64,000 nucleotides of DNA from Salinarimonas soli (GCF_008386575.1 NZ_VUOA01000005.1:62001-126000); one strand, 5' to 3'. Shown: positions 46,717-56,296, numbered from the stretch's first letter. Program-made: numbers and translations. The notes: a model not told the origin generated them from the sequence alone.

Positions 46717-47901
46717 TTAAGCGGCCTCGCGCATGCGGGCGAAGCCCGCGTCCAGATCGGCCTGCAGGTCGCTCAGGTCCTCGAACCCGATATGGAAGCG
46801 GAGCGTCGGTCCGCCGGGCTCCCAGCGCGTGGCGGTCCGGTAGGTCGTGCAGTCGAAGGGGATGACGAGGCTCTCGAAGCCACCCCAGGAATAGCCCATC
46901 CCGAACAGCTGGAGGCCGTCGAGGAACGCCGCGAGCGCCCGTTCCGGTACCGGTTGGAGGGCAATGGAGAACAGGCCCGATGCCCCCTTGAAGTCGCGCT
47001 TCCACAGGGCGTGCCCCGGATGGGAGGGGAGGGCGGGGTGAAGGACCCGTGCCACCTCGGGCCGCGCCTCGAGCCAGCGCGCCATCGCGAGCGCCTGAGC
47101 CTCGTGCTCCTTGAGCCGCAGGGCCATGGTGCGCAGCCCGCGAAGGCCCAGGAACACGTCCTCCGGCCCCGCGCACATCGCGAACTGGTCGAAGGTGCGC
47201 CGGAGAGCGGGCCAGGCGAGCTCGTTCGCCGAGACGAGGCCGAGCAGCAGGTCCGAGCCGCCGCTGAGATATTTCGTGCCCGCCTCGATCGCGAGATCGA
47301 CGCCCCGCTCGTGCGGCGGGAAAAGAAGCGGCGTTGCCCACGTATTGTCCATGATCGTGAGCGCGCCGTGGGCACGGGCGGCCTCCGCGATCGCCGGGAT
47401 GTCCTGCATCTCGAACGACTGCGAGCCCGGCGCCTCCGTGAGAACCGCCGTCGTGCTGGGCCGCATGAGGCCCGCGATATCGCCGGCGATCAGCGGATCG
47501 TAGTAGGTGGTCTCGACGCCGAAGCGCTTGAGGAACCCGTCGCAGAAGACCCTCGTCGGGTTGTAGGCCGAGTCCGTGACGAGCAGGTGGTCGCCGGCCT
47601 TGAGGCAGGACATGAGCGCGAGCGTCACGGCCGCGAGCCCGGAGGGCGCCAGCACCGTGCCGGCCGCGCCCGAGAGCTCCGTCCAGGCGGTCTCAAGGGC
47701 CTCTGTGGTCGGCGTGCCCTTCGTGCCGTAGCTGTAGCGCCCGCGCCGGTGCTTGATGTCGTCGTAGGTACGGTACAGGACGGTCGAGCCGCGATAGATC
47801 GGGGTGTTGACGAAGCCGTGCTGCTCCCACGGATCCCGCCCGGCGTGGACCAAGCGGGTCTTCTCGCCGAGGCGGCTCTTTCGGGGGTCGTTCGTGTCCA
47901 T
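46717..47901 (-). CDS. metC: Cystathionine beta-lyase (Cys/Met metabolism PLP enzyme)
   Basis: 394 residues. The PLP-binding lysine lies in AGTKYLSGGSDLLLG (residues ~206-220). The cofactor ring is held near TIMDNTWATPLLFPP, and YSYGTKGTPTTEALE is the N-terminal substrate loop. The sequence type (alphaproteobacterial MetC, with NDPRKSRLGEKTRLVHAGRD start) fits cleavage of cystathionine to homocysteine, but sister enzymes act on methionine or cysteine. Divergent from the aap amino-acid transporter across 311 bp. Confidence 0.9.
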   Translation of the reverse strand: MDTNDPRKSRLGEKTRLVHAGRDPWEQHGFVNTPIYRGSTVLYRTYDDIKHRRGRYSYGTKGTPTTEALETAWTELSGAAGTVLAPSGLAAVTLALMSCLKAGDHLLVTDSAYNPTRVFCDGFLKRFGVETTYYDPLIAGDIAGLMRPSTTAVLTEAPGSQSFEMQDIPAIAEAARAHGALTIMDNTWATPLLFPPHERGVDLAIEAGTKYLSGGSDLLLGLVSANELAWPALRRTFDQFAMCAGPEDVFLGLRGLRTMALRLKEHEAQALAMARWLEARPEVARVLHPALPSHPGHALWKRDFKGASGLFSIALQPVPERALAAFLDGLQLFGMGYSWGGFESLVIPFDCTTYRTATRWEPGGPTLRFHIGFEDLSDLQADLDAGFARMREAA

Positions 47902-48212
47902 GATGCCCTTGGTGCTGATGCGGAAGCCGATGTGATCCTGCCGTCCACGCCTACGTCAAGGGTTTCGGGCATGTGGCGCGGAACATGCTTGACCGGGAAA
48001 AGGATGTGTCGTTCGATGCTTGCCACGACAGGTCCGGGGGCGCATCGGAGGACGGGGCGGGTGGTGCCGGCATTGACGGCAACCTGAGCCCCTGCCAAAG
48101 AGCAGGCGCCCACGGCCAAGCCGGCGAGGGGGCAGCGCCTTTGGCTGCGATCACAAACGCCGGACGGCCCAGCGGGCTCACGTCGAACAAACAGAGCGGG
48201 AGACAGTCGAAC
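47902..48212. other. Intergenic region between metC and aapJ
   Basis: 311 bp with the divergent promoters of both genes. I see no ORF with coding character. GGGAGA 9 bases before the aapJ ATG is the ribosome site. No clear operator, hairpin or RNA motif could be picked out by eye. Confidence 0.6.
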
Positions 48213-49232
48213 ATGAAGAAGGCACTCGTGACCATCGCCATCGGTCTTGCGGCGAGCGTCGCCGCGACCGCGGCGTCGGCGCAGGCGACCCTGAACGCCG
48301 TGAAGCAGCGCGGGACGCTGCAATGCGGCGCCAACCCGAGCCTCGCGGGCTTCGGCGTACCGGACGCTCAGGGCAACTGGACCGGCCTCGACGTGGAGTT
48401 CTGCCGCGCCATCTCGGCCGCGATCTTCAACGATCCCAACAAGGTGCGCTTCATCCCGCTCTCGGCCAAGGACCGCTTCACGGCGCTTCAGTCGGGCGAG
48501 ATCGACGTCCTGGTCCGCAACTCGACCGCGACCATGTCGCGCGACACCTCGCTCGGCCTCGATTTCCCGGCGATCAACTACTTCGACGGCCAGGGCTTCA
48601 TGGTTCGCAAGACGCTCGGCGTCGCGAGCGCCAAGGAGCTGAGCGGCGCCTCGGTCTGCACCCAGCAGGGTACGACGACCGAGCTCAACCTCGCCGACTT
48701 CTTCCGGGCGAACAACCTGAAATACGAGGTCGTCGCCTTCGCGACCGCCGACGAGACGTTCAAGGCCTATGACGCGGGCCGCTGCGACGCCTTCACGACG
48801 GACGCCTCGGGCCTTTACGCCGAGCGCCTCAAGGCGACGAACCCGGACGACCACATCGTCCTGCCCGAGATCATCTCCAAGGAGCCGCTGGGCCCGGTCG
48901 TCCGCCACGCCGACAACCAGTGGGGCGACATCGTCCGCTGGACGCATTTCGCGATGCTGAACGCCGAGGAGCTCGGCATCACCAAGGCGAACGTCGATCA
49001 GATGCTGAAGTCCGACAACCCGGAGATCAAGCGCCTGCTCGGCACCGAGGGCAAGTACGGCGAGGCCATCGGCCTGACGAACGACTGGGCCTACCGGATA
49101 ATCAAGCACGTCGGCAATTACGGCGAGTCGTTCGAGCGGAACGTCGGCCAGGGCTCGCGCCTGAAGATCCAGCGCGGCCAGAACGCGCTTTGGACGAAGG
49201 GCGGCCTCCAGTACGGCCTGCCGGTCCGCTAA
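48213..49232 (+). CDS. aapJ: General L-amino-acid ABC transporter, substrate-binding protein
   Basis: 339 residues from the ATG at 48213; the upstream frame runs through the promoter. Signal peptide MKKALVTIAIGLAASVAATA, cleaved after ASA. Family 3 solute-binding protein: VKQRGTLQCGANPSLAGFGV, GLDVEFCRAISAAIF and DVLVRNSTATMSRDTSLGLD are the AapJ/BztA type. Delivers many L-amino acids from the periplasm to AapQM. A strong hairpin follows the gene, which fits higher expression of J than QMP. Confidence 0.95.
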   Translation: MKKALVTIAIGLAASVAATAASAQATLNAVKQRGTLQCGANPSLAGFGVPDAQGNWTGLDVEFCRAISAAIFNDPNKVRFIPLSAKDRFTALQSGEIDVLVRNSTATMSRDTSLGLDFPAINYFDGQGFMVRKTLGVASAKELSGASVCTQQGTTTELNLADFFRANNLKYEVVAFATADETFKAYDAGRCDAFTTDASGLYAERLKATNPDDHIVLPEIISKEPLGPVVRHADNQWGDIVRWTHFAMLNAEELGITKANVDQMLKSDNPEIKRLLGTEGKYGEAIGLTNDWAYRIIKHVGNYGESFERNVGQGSRLKIQRGQNALWTKGGLQYGLPVR

Positions 49233-49242
49233 GCGTCGATCA

Positions 49243-49272
49243 CGGGCGTCCGAATTCCGGTTCGGACGCCCG
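49243..49272 (+). other. Strong hairpin between aapJ and aapQ
   Basis: Perfect 12-bp stem (49243-49254 with 49261-49272) and 6-base loop, 11 bases after the aapJ stop. No T run follows. Such hairpins after a binding-protein gene protect the upstream mRNA from 3' exonucleases or partly attenuate the permease genes. Confidence 0.8.
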
Positions 49273-49334
49273 AACTGTATCCGGCGTATGGGGCGGGGCG
49301 GGCCGGAAGCCCCGCAAGATGGGGAGCATCTCGG

Positions 49335-50537
49335 GTGGCGAGCGCGGCAAACCAAGCGCCGGCCAAGGCGTCGTTGTTCTACGACCCCAAGGTACGGGGC
49401 ATCTTCTTCCAGGCCATTCTGGTCCTGGTCATCGGCTTCCTGTTCTACGAAGCCATCACGAACGCCGTGTCGAACCTGCGCGCGGCCGGCATCGCGTCCG
49501 GCTTCGGTTTCCTTACCAACCCGGCCGGCTTCGACATCAACCAGCAGCTCATCCCCTATTCGAGCTCAGGCTCGACCTATCGCGAGGCCTTCGTCGTCGG
49601 CCTCCTGAACACGCTGCTCGTCGCCGTCATCGGCATCTTCTTCGCCACGATCCTGGGCTTCATCGTGGGCATCGCGCGCCTGTCCACGAACTGGATCGTC
49701 GCGAAGGTCTCGATGGTCTATGTCGAGATCGTCCGGAACCTGCCGCTCCTGCTCCAGCTCTTCTTCTGGTACAACGCGGTGCTCGCACCGCTGCCCTCGC
49801 CGCGCCAGTCGATCAACTTCGGGGCGGGCTTCTACCTCAACAACCGCGGCCTCTCCCTGCCCAAGCCGATCCTCAACGACACGGCTTGGTTGATCCCCTT
49901 CGCCTTCCTGGCCGGGATCGTCCTGACGCTCCTGTTCCGCGCATGGGCGCGCCGGGTGCAGGAGGCGACCGGGCGGCAATATCCCGTCGGACTCGTGGGC
50001 CTCGGCGCGATCCTTGGCCTGCCGATCGTGATCTGGCTCGTCCTCGCGGCGATCGGGGGCACGAACCCCATCACCTTCGACATCCCCGAGCAGCAGCGCT
50101 TCAACCTGCGCGGCGGCATGCAGGTGTTCCCCGAATTCGTGGCCTTGCTCCTCGGACTCGTCACCTACACGGCGGGCTTCATCGCCGAGGTGGTGCGCGC
50201 CGGGATCCTTGCGGTCTCGCGAGGCCAGACGGAGGCCTCCTACGCGCTCGGGCTCAAGCCGTCGCACACGCTGCGGCTCGTCATCGTGCCGCAGGCGATG
50301 CGGGTGATCATCCCGCCGCTCACCAGTCAATATCTCAACCTGACGAAGAACTCGTCGCTCGCCGTCGCCATCGGCTACCCCGATCTCGTCCAGGTCTTCA
50401 TGGGTACCGTGCTCAACCAGACGGGACAGGCGGTCGAGGTCGTCGCCATCACCATGGCGGTCTATCTCACGATCAGCCTCATCACCTCGGCCATCATGAA
50501 CATCTACAATCGCCGCGTGGCGATCGTGGAACGCTAG
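49335..50537 (+). CDS. aapQ: General L-amino-acid ABC transporter, permease
   Basis: 400 residues from the GTG at 49335. N-terminal helix (FFQAILVLVIGFLFYEA), then the His/Glu/Arg/Lys-type permease core. NTLLVAVIGIFFATILGFIV begins the core, EIVRNLPLLLQLFFWYN is the first conserved loop, and EASYALGLKPSHTLRLVIVP is the EAA-like coupling loop to AapP. Pairs with AapM in a heterodimeric channel. Confidence 0.94.
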   Translation: MASAANQAPAKASLFYDPKVRGIFFQAILVLVIGFLFYEAITNAVSNLRAAGIASGFGFLTNPAGFDINQQLIPYSSSGSTYREAFVVGLLNTLLVAVIGIFFATILGFIVGIARLSTNWIVAKVSMVYVEIVRNLPLLLQLFFWYNAVLAPLPSPRQSINFGAGFYLNNRGLSLPKPILNDTAWLIPFAFLAGIVLTLLFRAWARRVQEATGRQYPVGLVGLGAILGLPIVIWLVLAAIGGTNPITFDIPEQQRFNLRGGMQVFPEFVALLLGLVTYTAGFIAEVVRAGILAVSRGQTEASYALGLKPSHTLRLVIVPQAMRVIIPPLTSQYLNLTKNSSLAVAIGYPDLVQVFMGTVLNQTGQAVEVVAITMAVYLTISLITSAIMNIYNRRVAIVER

Positions 50538-50549
50538 GAGGGCTCGCGC

Positions 50550-51701
50550 ATGAACGCCGCTACCGAGACCCTTCACTTCGTCCGCAACGAGCAGGTGGAG
50601 GCGGCCCCGCCGCCCCGCCTGGTGCGCGGCCCGCTCGCCTGGATGCGCGAGAACCTGTTCTCGAGCATCCCGAACGCGCTGCTGACCCTCGCGACGATCT
50701 ACCTGCTCTACGTGATCGTCCCCCCCGTCCTGCGCTTCTTCATCCTCGACGCAGTCTGGGTCGGGGTCGACCGTGACGCCTGCCGTGCCGAGACCGTGGG
50801 CCGCCCGGTCGGGGCCTGCTGGGCCTTCGTGGCCGACAAGATCAACTACTTCATCTACGGCTCCTACCCGATCCCCGAGCGCTGGCGCGTGGACGTGTTC
50901 TTCGTCCTGCTCGCGATCGGCGTGGCCTGGATGCTGTGGCTCAACGCGCCCCGCCGCGGCCTCGGCGCGATCTACTTCTTCGTGGTCCTGCCCATCCTGT
51001 CCGTGCTCCTGCTCGCGGGCTTCAAGCCCCTGAGCCTGCCCCCGGTGCAGACCTCGCTGTGGGGCGGCGTCCTCGTCACCATCGTGGTGTCGGCGGTCGG
51101 GATCGTGTTCTCGCTCCCCTTCGGCGTGCTGCTCGCCCTCGGGCGGCGCTCGAAGCTTCCGATCGTGCGGCTCTTCTCGGTGGTGTTCATCGAGTTCGTG
51201 CGCGGTGTGCCCCTCATTACTGTGCTGTTCATGGCCAACACCATGCTGCCGCTATTCCTCAGCGAAGGGGTGACCATCGACCGCCTGATGCGGCCGCTCG
51301 TCGGCGTGGCCCTCTTCGCCTCCGCCTACATGGCCGAGGTGGTGCGCGGCGGCCTGCAGGCCATGCCGAAGGGCCAGTACGAGGGCGCGATGGCGCTGGG
51401 CCTCAGCTACCCGCGGATGATGTACTTCATCATCCTGCCGCAGGCCCTGCGCATCGTGATCCCCGGCATCGTCAACACCTTCATCGGGCTGTTCAAGGAC
51501 ACCACGCTGGTGGCGATCGTCGGCATCTTCGACCTCATCCGCACCATCGAGGCGTCCCGCGTCGACCCGAACTGGGCGACGCCGACGACGAGCCTCACGG
51601 GCTACGCGTTTGCGGCTGTATTCTACTTCCTCTGCTGTTGGGGCATGTCGCGCTACTCGCTCGGGGTCGAGCGGCGTCTCGCGGCTGGACAGAAACGGTG
51701 A
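50550..51701 (+). CDS. aapM: General L-amino-acid ABC transporter, permease
   Basis: 383 residues, starting 12 bases after aapQ. About eight helices. [20 protein letters not shown] is the core signature, and [20 protein letters not shown] is the coupling loop. The periplasmic insert [20 protein letters not shown] carries a cysteine pair typical of AapM proteins. Confidence 0.94.
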   Translation: MNAATETLHFVRNEQVEAAPPPRLVRGPLAWMRENLFSSIPNALLTLATIYLLYVIVPPVLRFFILDAVWVGVDRDACRAETVGRPVGACWAFVADKINYFIYGSYPIPERWRVDVFFVLLAIGVAWMLWLNAPRRGLGAIYFFVVLPILSVLLLAGFKPLSLPPVQTSLWGGVLVTIVVSAVGIVFSLPFGVLLALGRRSKLPIVRLFSVVFIEFVRGVPLITVLFMANTMLPLFLSEGVTIDRLMRPLVGVALFASAYMAEVVRGGLQAMPKGQYEGAMALGLSYPRMMYFIILPQALRIVIPGIVNTFIGLFKDTTLVAIVGIFDLIRTIEASRVDPNWATPTTSLTGYAFAAVFYFLCCWGMSRYSLGVERRLAAGQKR

Positions 51702-51705
51702 TCCC

Positions 51706-52497
51706 ATGACGAGCACGATGACCACGCAACGAACCGCGCCGTCGCCCGGCGTGACCCTGAAGACCGAGACGGCCGTCGAGATGCTCGGCGTCCACAAGTG
51801 GTACGGCGAGTTCCACGTCCTGCGCGACATCAACCTCAAGGTTCAGCGCGGCGAGCGCATCGTGATCTGCGGCCCCTCGGGGTCCGGCAAGTCCACGATG
51901 ATCCGCTGCATCAACCGGCTTGAGGAGCACCAGCAGGGGCGCATCGTCGTCGACGGGATCGAGCTCACCAACGACCTCAAGCGGATCGACGAGATCCGCC
52001 GGGACGTCGGCATGGTGTTCCAGCACTTCAACCTGTTCCCGCACCTCACGATCCTCGAGAACTGCACGCTCGCGCCGATCTGGGTCAAGAAGATGCCCAA
52101 GAAGGACGCGGAAGAGGTCGCGATGAAGTACCTCAAGCGCGTGAAGATCCCCGAGCAGGCCAACAAGTACCCGGGTCAGCTCTCGGGCGGCCAGCAGCAG
52201 CGTGTCGCCATCGCCCGCTCGCTCTGCATGAACCCGAAGATCATGCTGTTCGACGAGCCGACCTCCGCTCTCGACCCGGAGATGGTGAAGGAGGTGCTCG
52301 ACACCATGGTGGGGCTCGCCGAGGAGGGCATGACCATGCTCTGCGTGACTCACGAGATGGGCTTCGCGCGCCAGGTCGCCGACCGGGTGATCTTCATGGA
52401 TTACGGGCAGATCGTCGAGATGAACACGCCCGACGAGTTCTTCCGCAACCCGCAGCACGAGCGCACGAAGCTCTTCCTGAGCCAGATCCTGCACTGA
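51706..52497 (+). CDS. aapP: General L-amino-acid ABC transporter, ATPase
   Basis: 263 residues from the ATG at 51706 (the longer frame starts inside aapM). Walker [21 protein letters not shown], signature [20 protein letters not shown], Walker [15 protein letters not shown], switch His in [16 protein letters not shown]. Ends the aapJQMP operon. Confidence 0.96.
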   Translation: MTSTMTTQRTAPSPGVTLKTETAVEMLGVHKWYGEFHVLRDINLKVQRGERIVICGPSGSGKSTMIRCINRLEEHQQGRIVVDGIELTNDLKRIDEIRRDVGMVFQHFNLFPHLTILENCTLAPIWVKKMPKKDAEEVAMKYLKRVKIPEQANKYPGQLSGGQQQRVAIARSLCMNPKIMLFDEPTSALDPEMVKEVLDTMVGLAEEGMTMLCVTHEMGFARQVADRVIFMDYGQIVEMNTPDEFFRNPQHERTKLFLSQILH

Positions 52498-52511
52498 CGG
52501 GGAGCAATCGC

Positions 52512-52542
52512 CGTACGGCCGGGCCATGCGCCCGGCCATACG
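52512..52542 (+). terminator. Hairpin at the end of the aap operon
   Basis: Inner 8-bp stem GGCCGGGC/GCCCGGCC (52517-52524, 52530-52537) extended by four more pairs, 14 bases past the aapP stop. No T run; may need Rho or act in mRNA stability. Confidence 0.5.
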
Positions 52543-52627
52543 AGCATCGGGACATCGCCATCCGCTCGCGTTCCCTGTGATTTGAGCCTATCCTCCCGCC
52601 GACCTGCATCGCCGCCCGGGGGCGGCG

Positions 52628-53308
52628 ATGCCCGGCAGGCTTCGGGGGAGGGCTGCCTTGGACGTGCTGACCTTCACGCGGGCGGCTCTCGCCTGCTACT
52701 TCACCTTCATCGCGGTGTTCTACACCGCGAAGCTCATGGCCCTGCGCGCCCGCACGGGCCGCCGCCACGCCGAGCGGGGCCGCGCCGGCACGGCGCAGTG
52801 GTTCGGCCACACCCTGTTCATCGTACTCCGCGCAGGCATCTGGGCCATATGCTTGGCACGGGTCGCGGCACCTGGGATCGACGGCTGGTTCGGGCCGCTC
52901 CTCCCTATCACGACGGCGCCTGTCGCTGGTTTGGGGCTGGCATTCCTCGCCGCGTCCCTGGGCGGGGTCGTCTACATCCACAGCTTCCTGGGCGAGGCCT
53001 GGCGCTCAGGCGTCGGGGCCGGACGGCCCGCCGCGCTCGTGACGGGCGGGCCCTATGCGCGGGTACGGCATCCGCTCTTCGTCGCGGTCGGGACAGGGCA
53101 GATCGGATTCGTCCTGGCCTGGCCGTCGCTGTTTTCGCTCGCCTGCCTCGGTCTCGGGATTACGTCTCTGATCGTGCAGGCGCAGTACGAAGAGCGCCAC
53201 ATGGAGGCGTGGTTCGGACCCGCCTGGCGGAGCTATGCCAACCGGACTCCGGCCTTCTGGCCCCCGAGCGGCCCCGGCCAGGCCGGGGATGGCGTGCCCG
53301 GGGCCTGA
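52628..53308 (+). CDS. Isoprenylcysteine carboxyl methyltransferase (ICMT/PEMT) family membrane protein
   Basis: 226 residues (a TTG at 52658 would give a shorter form that begins near LDVLTFTRAA). Five or six membrane helices. The SAM-binding C-terminal signature is clear: GGPYARVRHPLFVAVGTGQI (the RHPxY-like motif) and QAQYEERHMEAWFGPAWRSY (EE-x-x-x-x-x-G...Y). Bacteria have no prenyl-CaaX proteins, so the substrate is unknown. The stop lies in the loop of a terminator stem shared with the convergent gene. Confidence 0.8.
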   Translation: MPGRLRGRAALDVLTFTRAALACYFTFIAVFYTAKLMALRARTGRRHAERGRAGTAQWFGHTLFIVLRAGIWAICLARVAAPGIDGWFGPLLPITTAPVAGLGLAFLAASLGGVVYIHSFLGEAWRSGVGAGRPAALVTGGPYARVRHPLFVAVGTGQIGFVLAWPSLFSLACLGLGITSLIVQAQYEERHMEAWFGPAWRSYANRTPAFWPPSGPGQAGDGVPGA

Positions 53309-53315
53309 GGCCCCG
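53299..53315. terminator. Small hairpin between convergent genes
   Basis: CGGGGCC (53299-53305), loop TGA (which is the stop codon of the upstream gene), GGCCCCG (53309-53315). No T run. Lies 16 bases before the 3' end of the gene on the other strand. Confidence 0.4.
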
Positions 53316-53330
53316 AGCGCCGGCCGAGGG

Positions 53331-55727
53331 TCACGGCACTGCCCGCAGGTGGCGGATCGGGCGCCCCGGGGCGATCGTCTCGGCGGCCGCAGCGATGCCC
53401 TGCGCGTCGATCCCGAAATGCCGGTAGAGGTCCTGCAGGGTCCCGGTCTGCCCGAAATGCTCGACGCCCAGCGAGCGCGTGCGGTGGCCGCGCACCGAGC
53501 CGAGCCAGGCGAGCGTCGCCGGGTGACCGTCGAGAACCGTCACGAGAGCGCAGTTCGGGGGCAGATCGTCGAGGAGCCGCTCGATGTGGCTGCGGGCGTG
53601 CACGATGCCGCGCTCCCGCGCCCGCTGCGCCGCGGTCCAGCCGGCATTGAGCCGGTCGGCCGAGGTCACGGCGAGAAGGCCGACGTCGCGCCGGTCCTCC
53701 GCCATCAGCCCGACCGCCTCGATCGCCTCGGGCGCGAGCGCGCCGGTATAGGCGACGACGACCTGCGCGTTCGGCCCCGGCTTTCGCATCCAATAGGCGC
53801 CGTCGACGATGTCGCGGGAGAGCTCCGGCGTCATCGCACGCGTCGGCTGGTCGAGGGTGCGGGTGGAGAGGCGCAGATAGACCGCGCCGCCGGTCTCGTC
53901 GCGCAGCCACGAGCGCTCGTTCGGCTCGCCCTCGCCGTAGCGCTGCACATAGTCGAAGGCGAAGCGGAGGATGACGGCAAGCTCGTCCACGAAGGCGGGC
54001 TCGAAGGCGGCGAGCCCGTCCTGCGCCAAGCCGATCAGCGGCGTGCCGATCGACTGGTGGGCGCCTCCCTCGGGCGCGAGCGTCACGCCCGACGGGGTCG
54101 CGACGAGGATGAAGCGGGAGTCCTGGTAGCAGGCATAGTTCAGGGCATCGAGGCCGCGGGCGATGAAGGGGTCGTAGAGCGTCCCGATGGGGATCAGACG
54201 CTCGCCGAACAACGAATGCGAGAGCCCCAGGCCCGAGAGGAGGATGAAGAGGTTCATCTCCGCGATGCCGAGCTCGATGTGCTGGCCCTTCGGCGAGAAG
54301 TCCCAGGTGAAAGTCGAGGGGATGCGCTCGGCCTTGAACAGGTCCTTGAGCTCCTGCCGCGCGAAAAGGCCGCGCCGGTTCACCCACGCGCCGAGATTGG
54401 TCGAGACCGTCACGTCGGGCGCAGTCGTGACGATGCGCTCGGCGAGGGGCTCGGAGGAGCGGGCGAGCTCGTTGAGGATGAGGCCGAAGCCCTGCTGCGT
54501 CGACATCGCGGCCTGCTTCGGCACTGCGAGCTCCGCCGGCACGGGCACCGCCGGGGCGGTGAAGCGCCGCCGCCCGCGCGCGTTGAACGGCACCTCGCTC
54601 AAGAAGCGCTCCATCTCGGCCGAGGGCAGGTTCAGGCCCTCGAAGCGGTCCCACTCGTGGCCCGGACGCACGCCGGCCGAAGCCTGGTAGGCGGCGAGCT
54701 GCGCAGGCGTGAGCAGGCCCGCATGGTTGTCCTTGTGGCCCGCCAGCGGCAGGCCGTGCCCCTTGATCGTGTAGGCGAGGAACATGACGGGCCGGTCGTG
54801 GTCGATGCCCTCGAAGGCCTTGATGAGGTTGGGCAGGTCGTGGCCGCCGAGATTGCCCATCAGCCGGCCGAGCTCCTCGTCCGACCGGCTCTCGATGATC
54901 CGCGTCACGGGGCCCTGGTCGCCAAGATCGTCGAGGAGCCGCTTGCGCCAGGCTGCGCCGCCCTGGAAGGTGAGTGCGGAATAGAGCTGGTTGGGGCAGG
55001 TGTCGATCCAGGCCCGCAGCCGCTCGCCCCCGGGCTCCGCAAAGGCGGCCTCCTGGAGCGAGCCGTATTTCAGCGTGACCACGTCCCAGCCGAAGGCCCG
55101 GAAGATCGCCTCGAAGCGGGCATAGAGCCCTTCGCGGATGACGGCGTCGAGGCTCTGGCGGTTGTAGTCGATGATCCACCAGGTGTTGCGCACGCCCTGC
55201 TTCCAGCCCTCCAGCAACGCCTCGAAGATGTTGCCCTCGTCCATCTCGGCATCGCCCACGAGGGCGATCATCCGGCCTTCGGGGCGGTCCGGGGCCCAGC
55301 CATGGGCCTTCACGTAGTCCTGCACGAGCGAGGCGAAGAGCGTCTGCGCGACCCCTAAGCCCACGGAGCCGGTCGAGAAATCGACGTCGTCGGCGTCCTT
55401 GGTGCGCGACGGGTAGGACTGCGCGCCCTTGTAGCCGCGGAAGGTCTCCAGGTTTTCCCGGGTCTGGTTGCCGAGCAGGTATTGAATCGCGTGGAAGATC
55501 GGGCTCGCATGCGGCTTCACCGCCACCCGGTCCTCCGGCCGCAGCACCGCCATGTAGAGAGCCGTGAGGATCGTGGCGAGGGAGGCCGACGAGGCCTGAT
55601 GCCCTCCCACCTTCAGCCCGTCGCTGCTCTCGCGCAGGTGGTTGGCGTTGTGGATCGTCCATGTGGACAGCCACAGGATCTTGCGCTCGAGCTCGGCGAG
55701 GAAGGGTAGGCGGGGATCCAGGGACAT
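53331..55727 (-). CDS. AceE/MdeB-like homodimeric 2-oxoacid dehydrogenase E1 (transketolase family)
   Basis: 798 residues from the ATG complementary to 55725-55727. Thiamine-diphosphate enzyme. GDAEMDEGNIFEALLEGWK (residues ~145-163) is the GDG-type Mg/ThDP motif with N further on (IDYNRQSLD); HQASSASLATILTALYMAVL and FSTGSVGLGVAQTLFASLV are AceE-like. The central pyrimidine domain carries the conserved Glu in HIELGIAEMNLFILLSGLG. It is shorter than AceE (~890) and stands alone: no E2 or E3 gene is near. Related MdeB of Pseudomonas putida is linked to methionine breakdown. Substrate not known. Confidence 0.82.
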   Translation of the reverse strand: MSLDPRLPFLAELERKILWLSTWTIHNANHLRESSDGLKVGGHQASSASLATILTALYMAVLRPEDRVAVKPHASPIFHAIQYLLGNQTRENLETFRGYKGAQSYPSRTKDADDVDFSTGSVGLGVAQTLFASLVQDYVKAHGWAPDRPEGRMIALVGDAEMDEGNIFEALLEGWKQGVRNTWWIIDYNRQSLDAVIREGLYARFEAIFRAFGWDVVTLKYGSLQEAAFAEPGGERLRAWIDTCPNQLYSALTFQGGAAWRKRLLDDLGDQGPVTRIIESRSDEELGRLMGNLGGHDLPNLIKAFEGIDHDRPVMFLAYTIKGHGLPLAGHKDNHAGLLTPAQLAAYQASAGVRPGHEWDRFEGLNLPSAEMERFLSEVPFNARGRRRFTAPAVPVPAELAVPKQAAMSTQQGFGLILNELARSSEPLAERIVTTAPDVTVSTNLGAWVNRRGLFARQELKDLFKAERIPSTFTWDFSPKGQHIELGIAEMNLFILLSGLGLSHSLFGERLIPIGTLYDPFIARGLDALNYACYQDSRFILVATPSGVTLAPEGGAHQSIGTPLIGLAQDGLAAFEPAFVDELAVILRFAFDYVQRYGEGEPNERSWLRDETGGAVYLRLSTRTLDQPTRAMTPELSRDIVDGAYWMRKPGPNAQVVVAYTGALAPEAIEAVGLMAEDRRDVGLLAVTSADRLNAGWTAAQRARERGIVHARSHIERLLDDLPPNCALVTVLDGHPATLAWLGSVRGHRTRSLGVEHFGQTGTLQDLYRHFGIDAQGIAAAAETIAPGRPIRHLRAVP

Positions 55728-55822
55728 GACCGACCGATGCGATGGGGGAGGGCACATTATGGCGCGCCCGCCGAGCGGGGCAATCGCCCCCGCCGAAGAA
55801 GCCCGCCCGTCCCGCTTTCAGG

Positions 55823-55851
55823 TTGACCCCGCCCGGACGAACCCCTATCTC
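55823..55851 (+). promoter_or_regulatory. Candidate promoter of tRNA-Lys
   Basis: TTGACC (55823-55828), 17-base spacer, TATCTC (55846-55851), ending 12 bases before the tRNA. Consensus match only. Confidence 0.5.
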
Positions 55852-55863
55852 AACCCGACCTTC

Positions 55864-55939
55864 GAGCGCGTAGCTCAGCCGGTAGAGCAACTGACTTTTA
55901 ATCAGTGGGTCGTGGGTTCGAGTCCCACCGCGCTCACCA
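55864..55939 (+). tRNA. tRNA-Lys (anticodon TTT)
   Basis: 76 nt. Acceptor GAGCGCG (55864-55870) pairs with CGCGCTC (55929-55935), discriminator A, CCA encoded (55937-55939). Anticodon stem ACTGA/TCAGT with loop CTTTTAA gives TTT. The DNA directly downstream is a patch of gene debris, as often found at tRNA integration sites. Confidence 0.97.
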
Positions 55940-56124
55940 CTGTTTTCAACGGGTCAGCCGGCAGGTCCGTCGAGTCACCGCGTGACGAGGTAGCTGATGT
56001 CCTTATCGGCTGCACCAAATGCCTGGAAGCCACGGTCAAGGTAGCCTCCAATGTGAGGTATGCCCTTTCGTTCCCAATAGGCTGTCATGGCCCTTGGATG
56101 ACGCTCTCTCGCAAGCTCTTACTA
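55940..56124. other. Non-coding or decayed stretch after tRNA-Lys
   Basis: No intact gene. On the minus strand 55975-56088 is an open frame of 37 codons starting MTAYWERKGIPHIGGYLDRG that reads like the end of a real protein and continues open upstream for some 13 codons; I cannot place it. It is probably a gene fragment. Confidence 0.4.
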
Positions 56125-56296
56125 TTTGACATTTTCGACGCGGAATGGGCGCTGGTTGCGCCCTATCTCACGCTTTTGCACGCCGATACGGCCTAGCGTG
56201 AGCACCCACTGGCGAGGTGTTCGGAGGCCCGCATTACATCGTGAACGGACGCGCCCCGGCACTGGATGCCCAACGGCGTCCCCTTCGCCGCCCTTG
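56125..56296 (+). pseudogene. Remnant of an IS5-family transposase (N-terminal part)
   Basis: In frame from 56125 the sequence reads FDIFDAEWALVAPYLTLLHA, the start of IS5-type (DUF4096) transposases (DAEWALxAPxL). A stop follows, then the rest continues in other frames: EVFGGPHYIVNGRAP and HWMPNGVPFAAL, which match the next conserved blocks (REVFNGLRYIV.., WRxMPxDLPP). At least two frameshifts and one stop are needed to join them. No DDE residues and no terminal repeats were found. Confidence 0.75.

Noticed and set aside
55642..56196. 184-codon plus-strand frame across tRNA-Lys
   Set aside because: It reads antisense into the E1 gene and straight through the tRNA; only its last ~24 codons are meaningful, as the transposase remnant.
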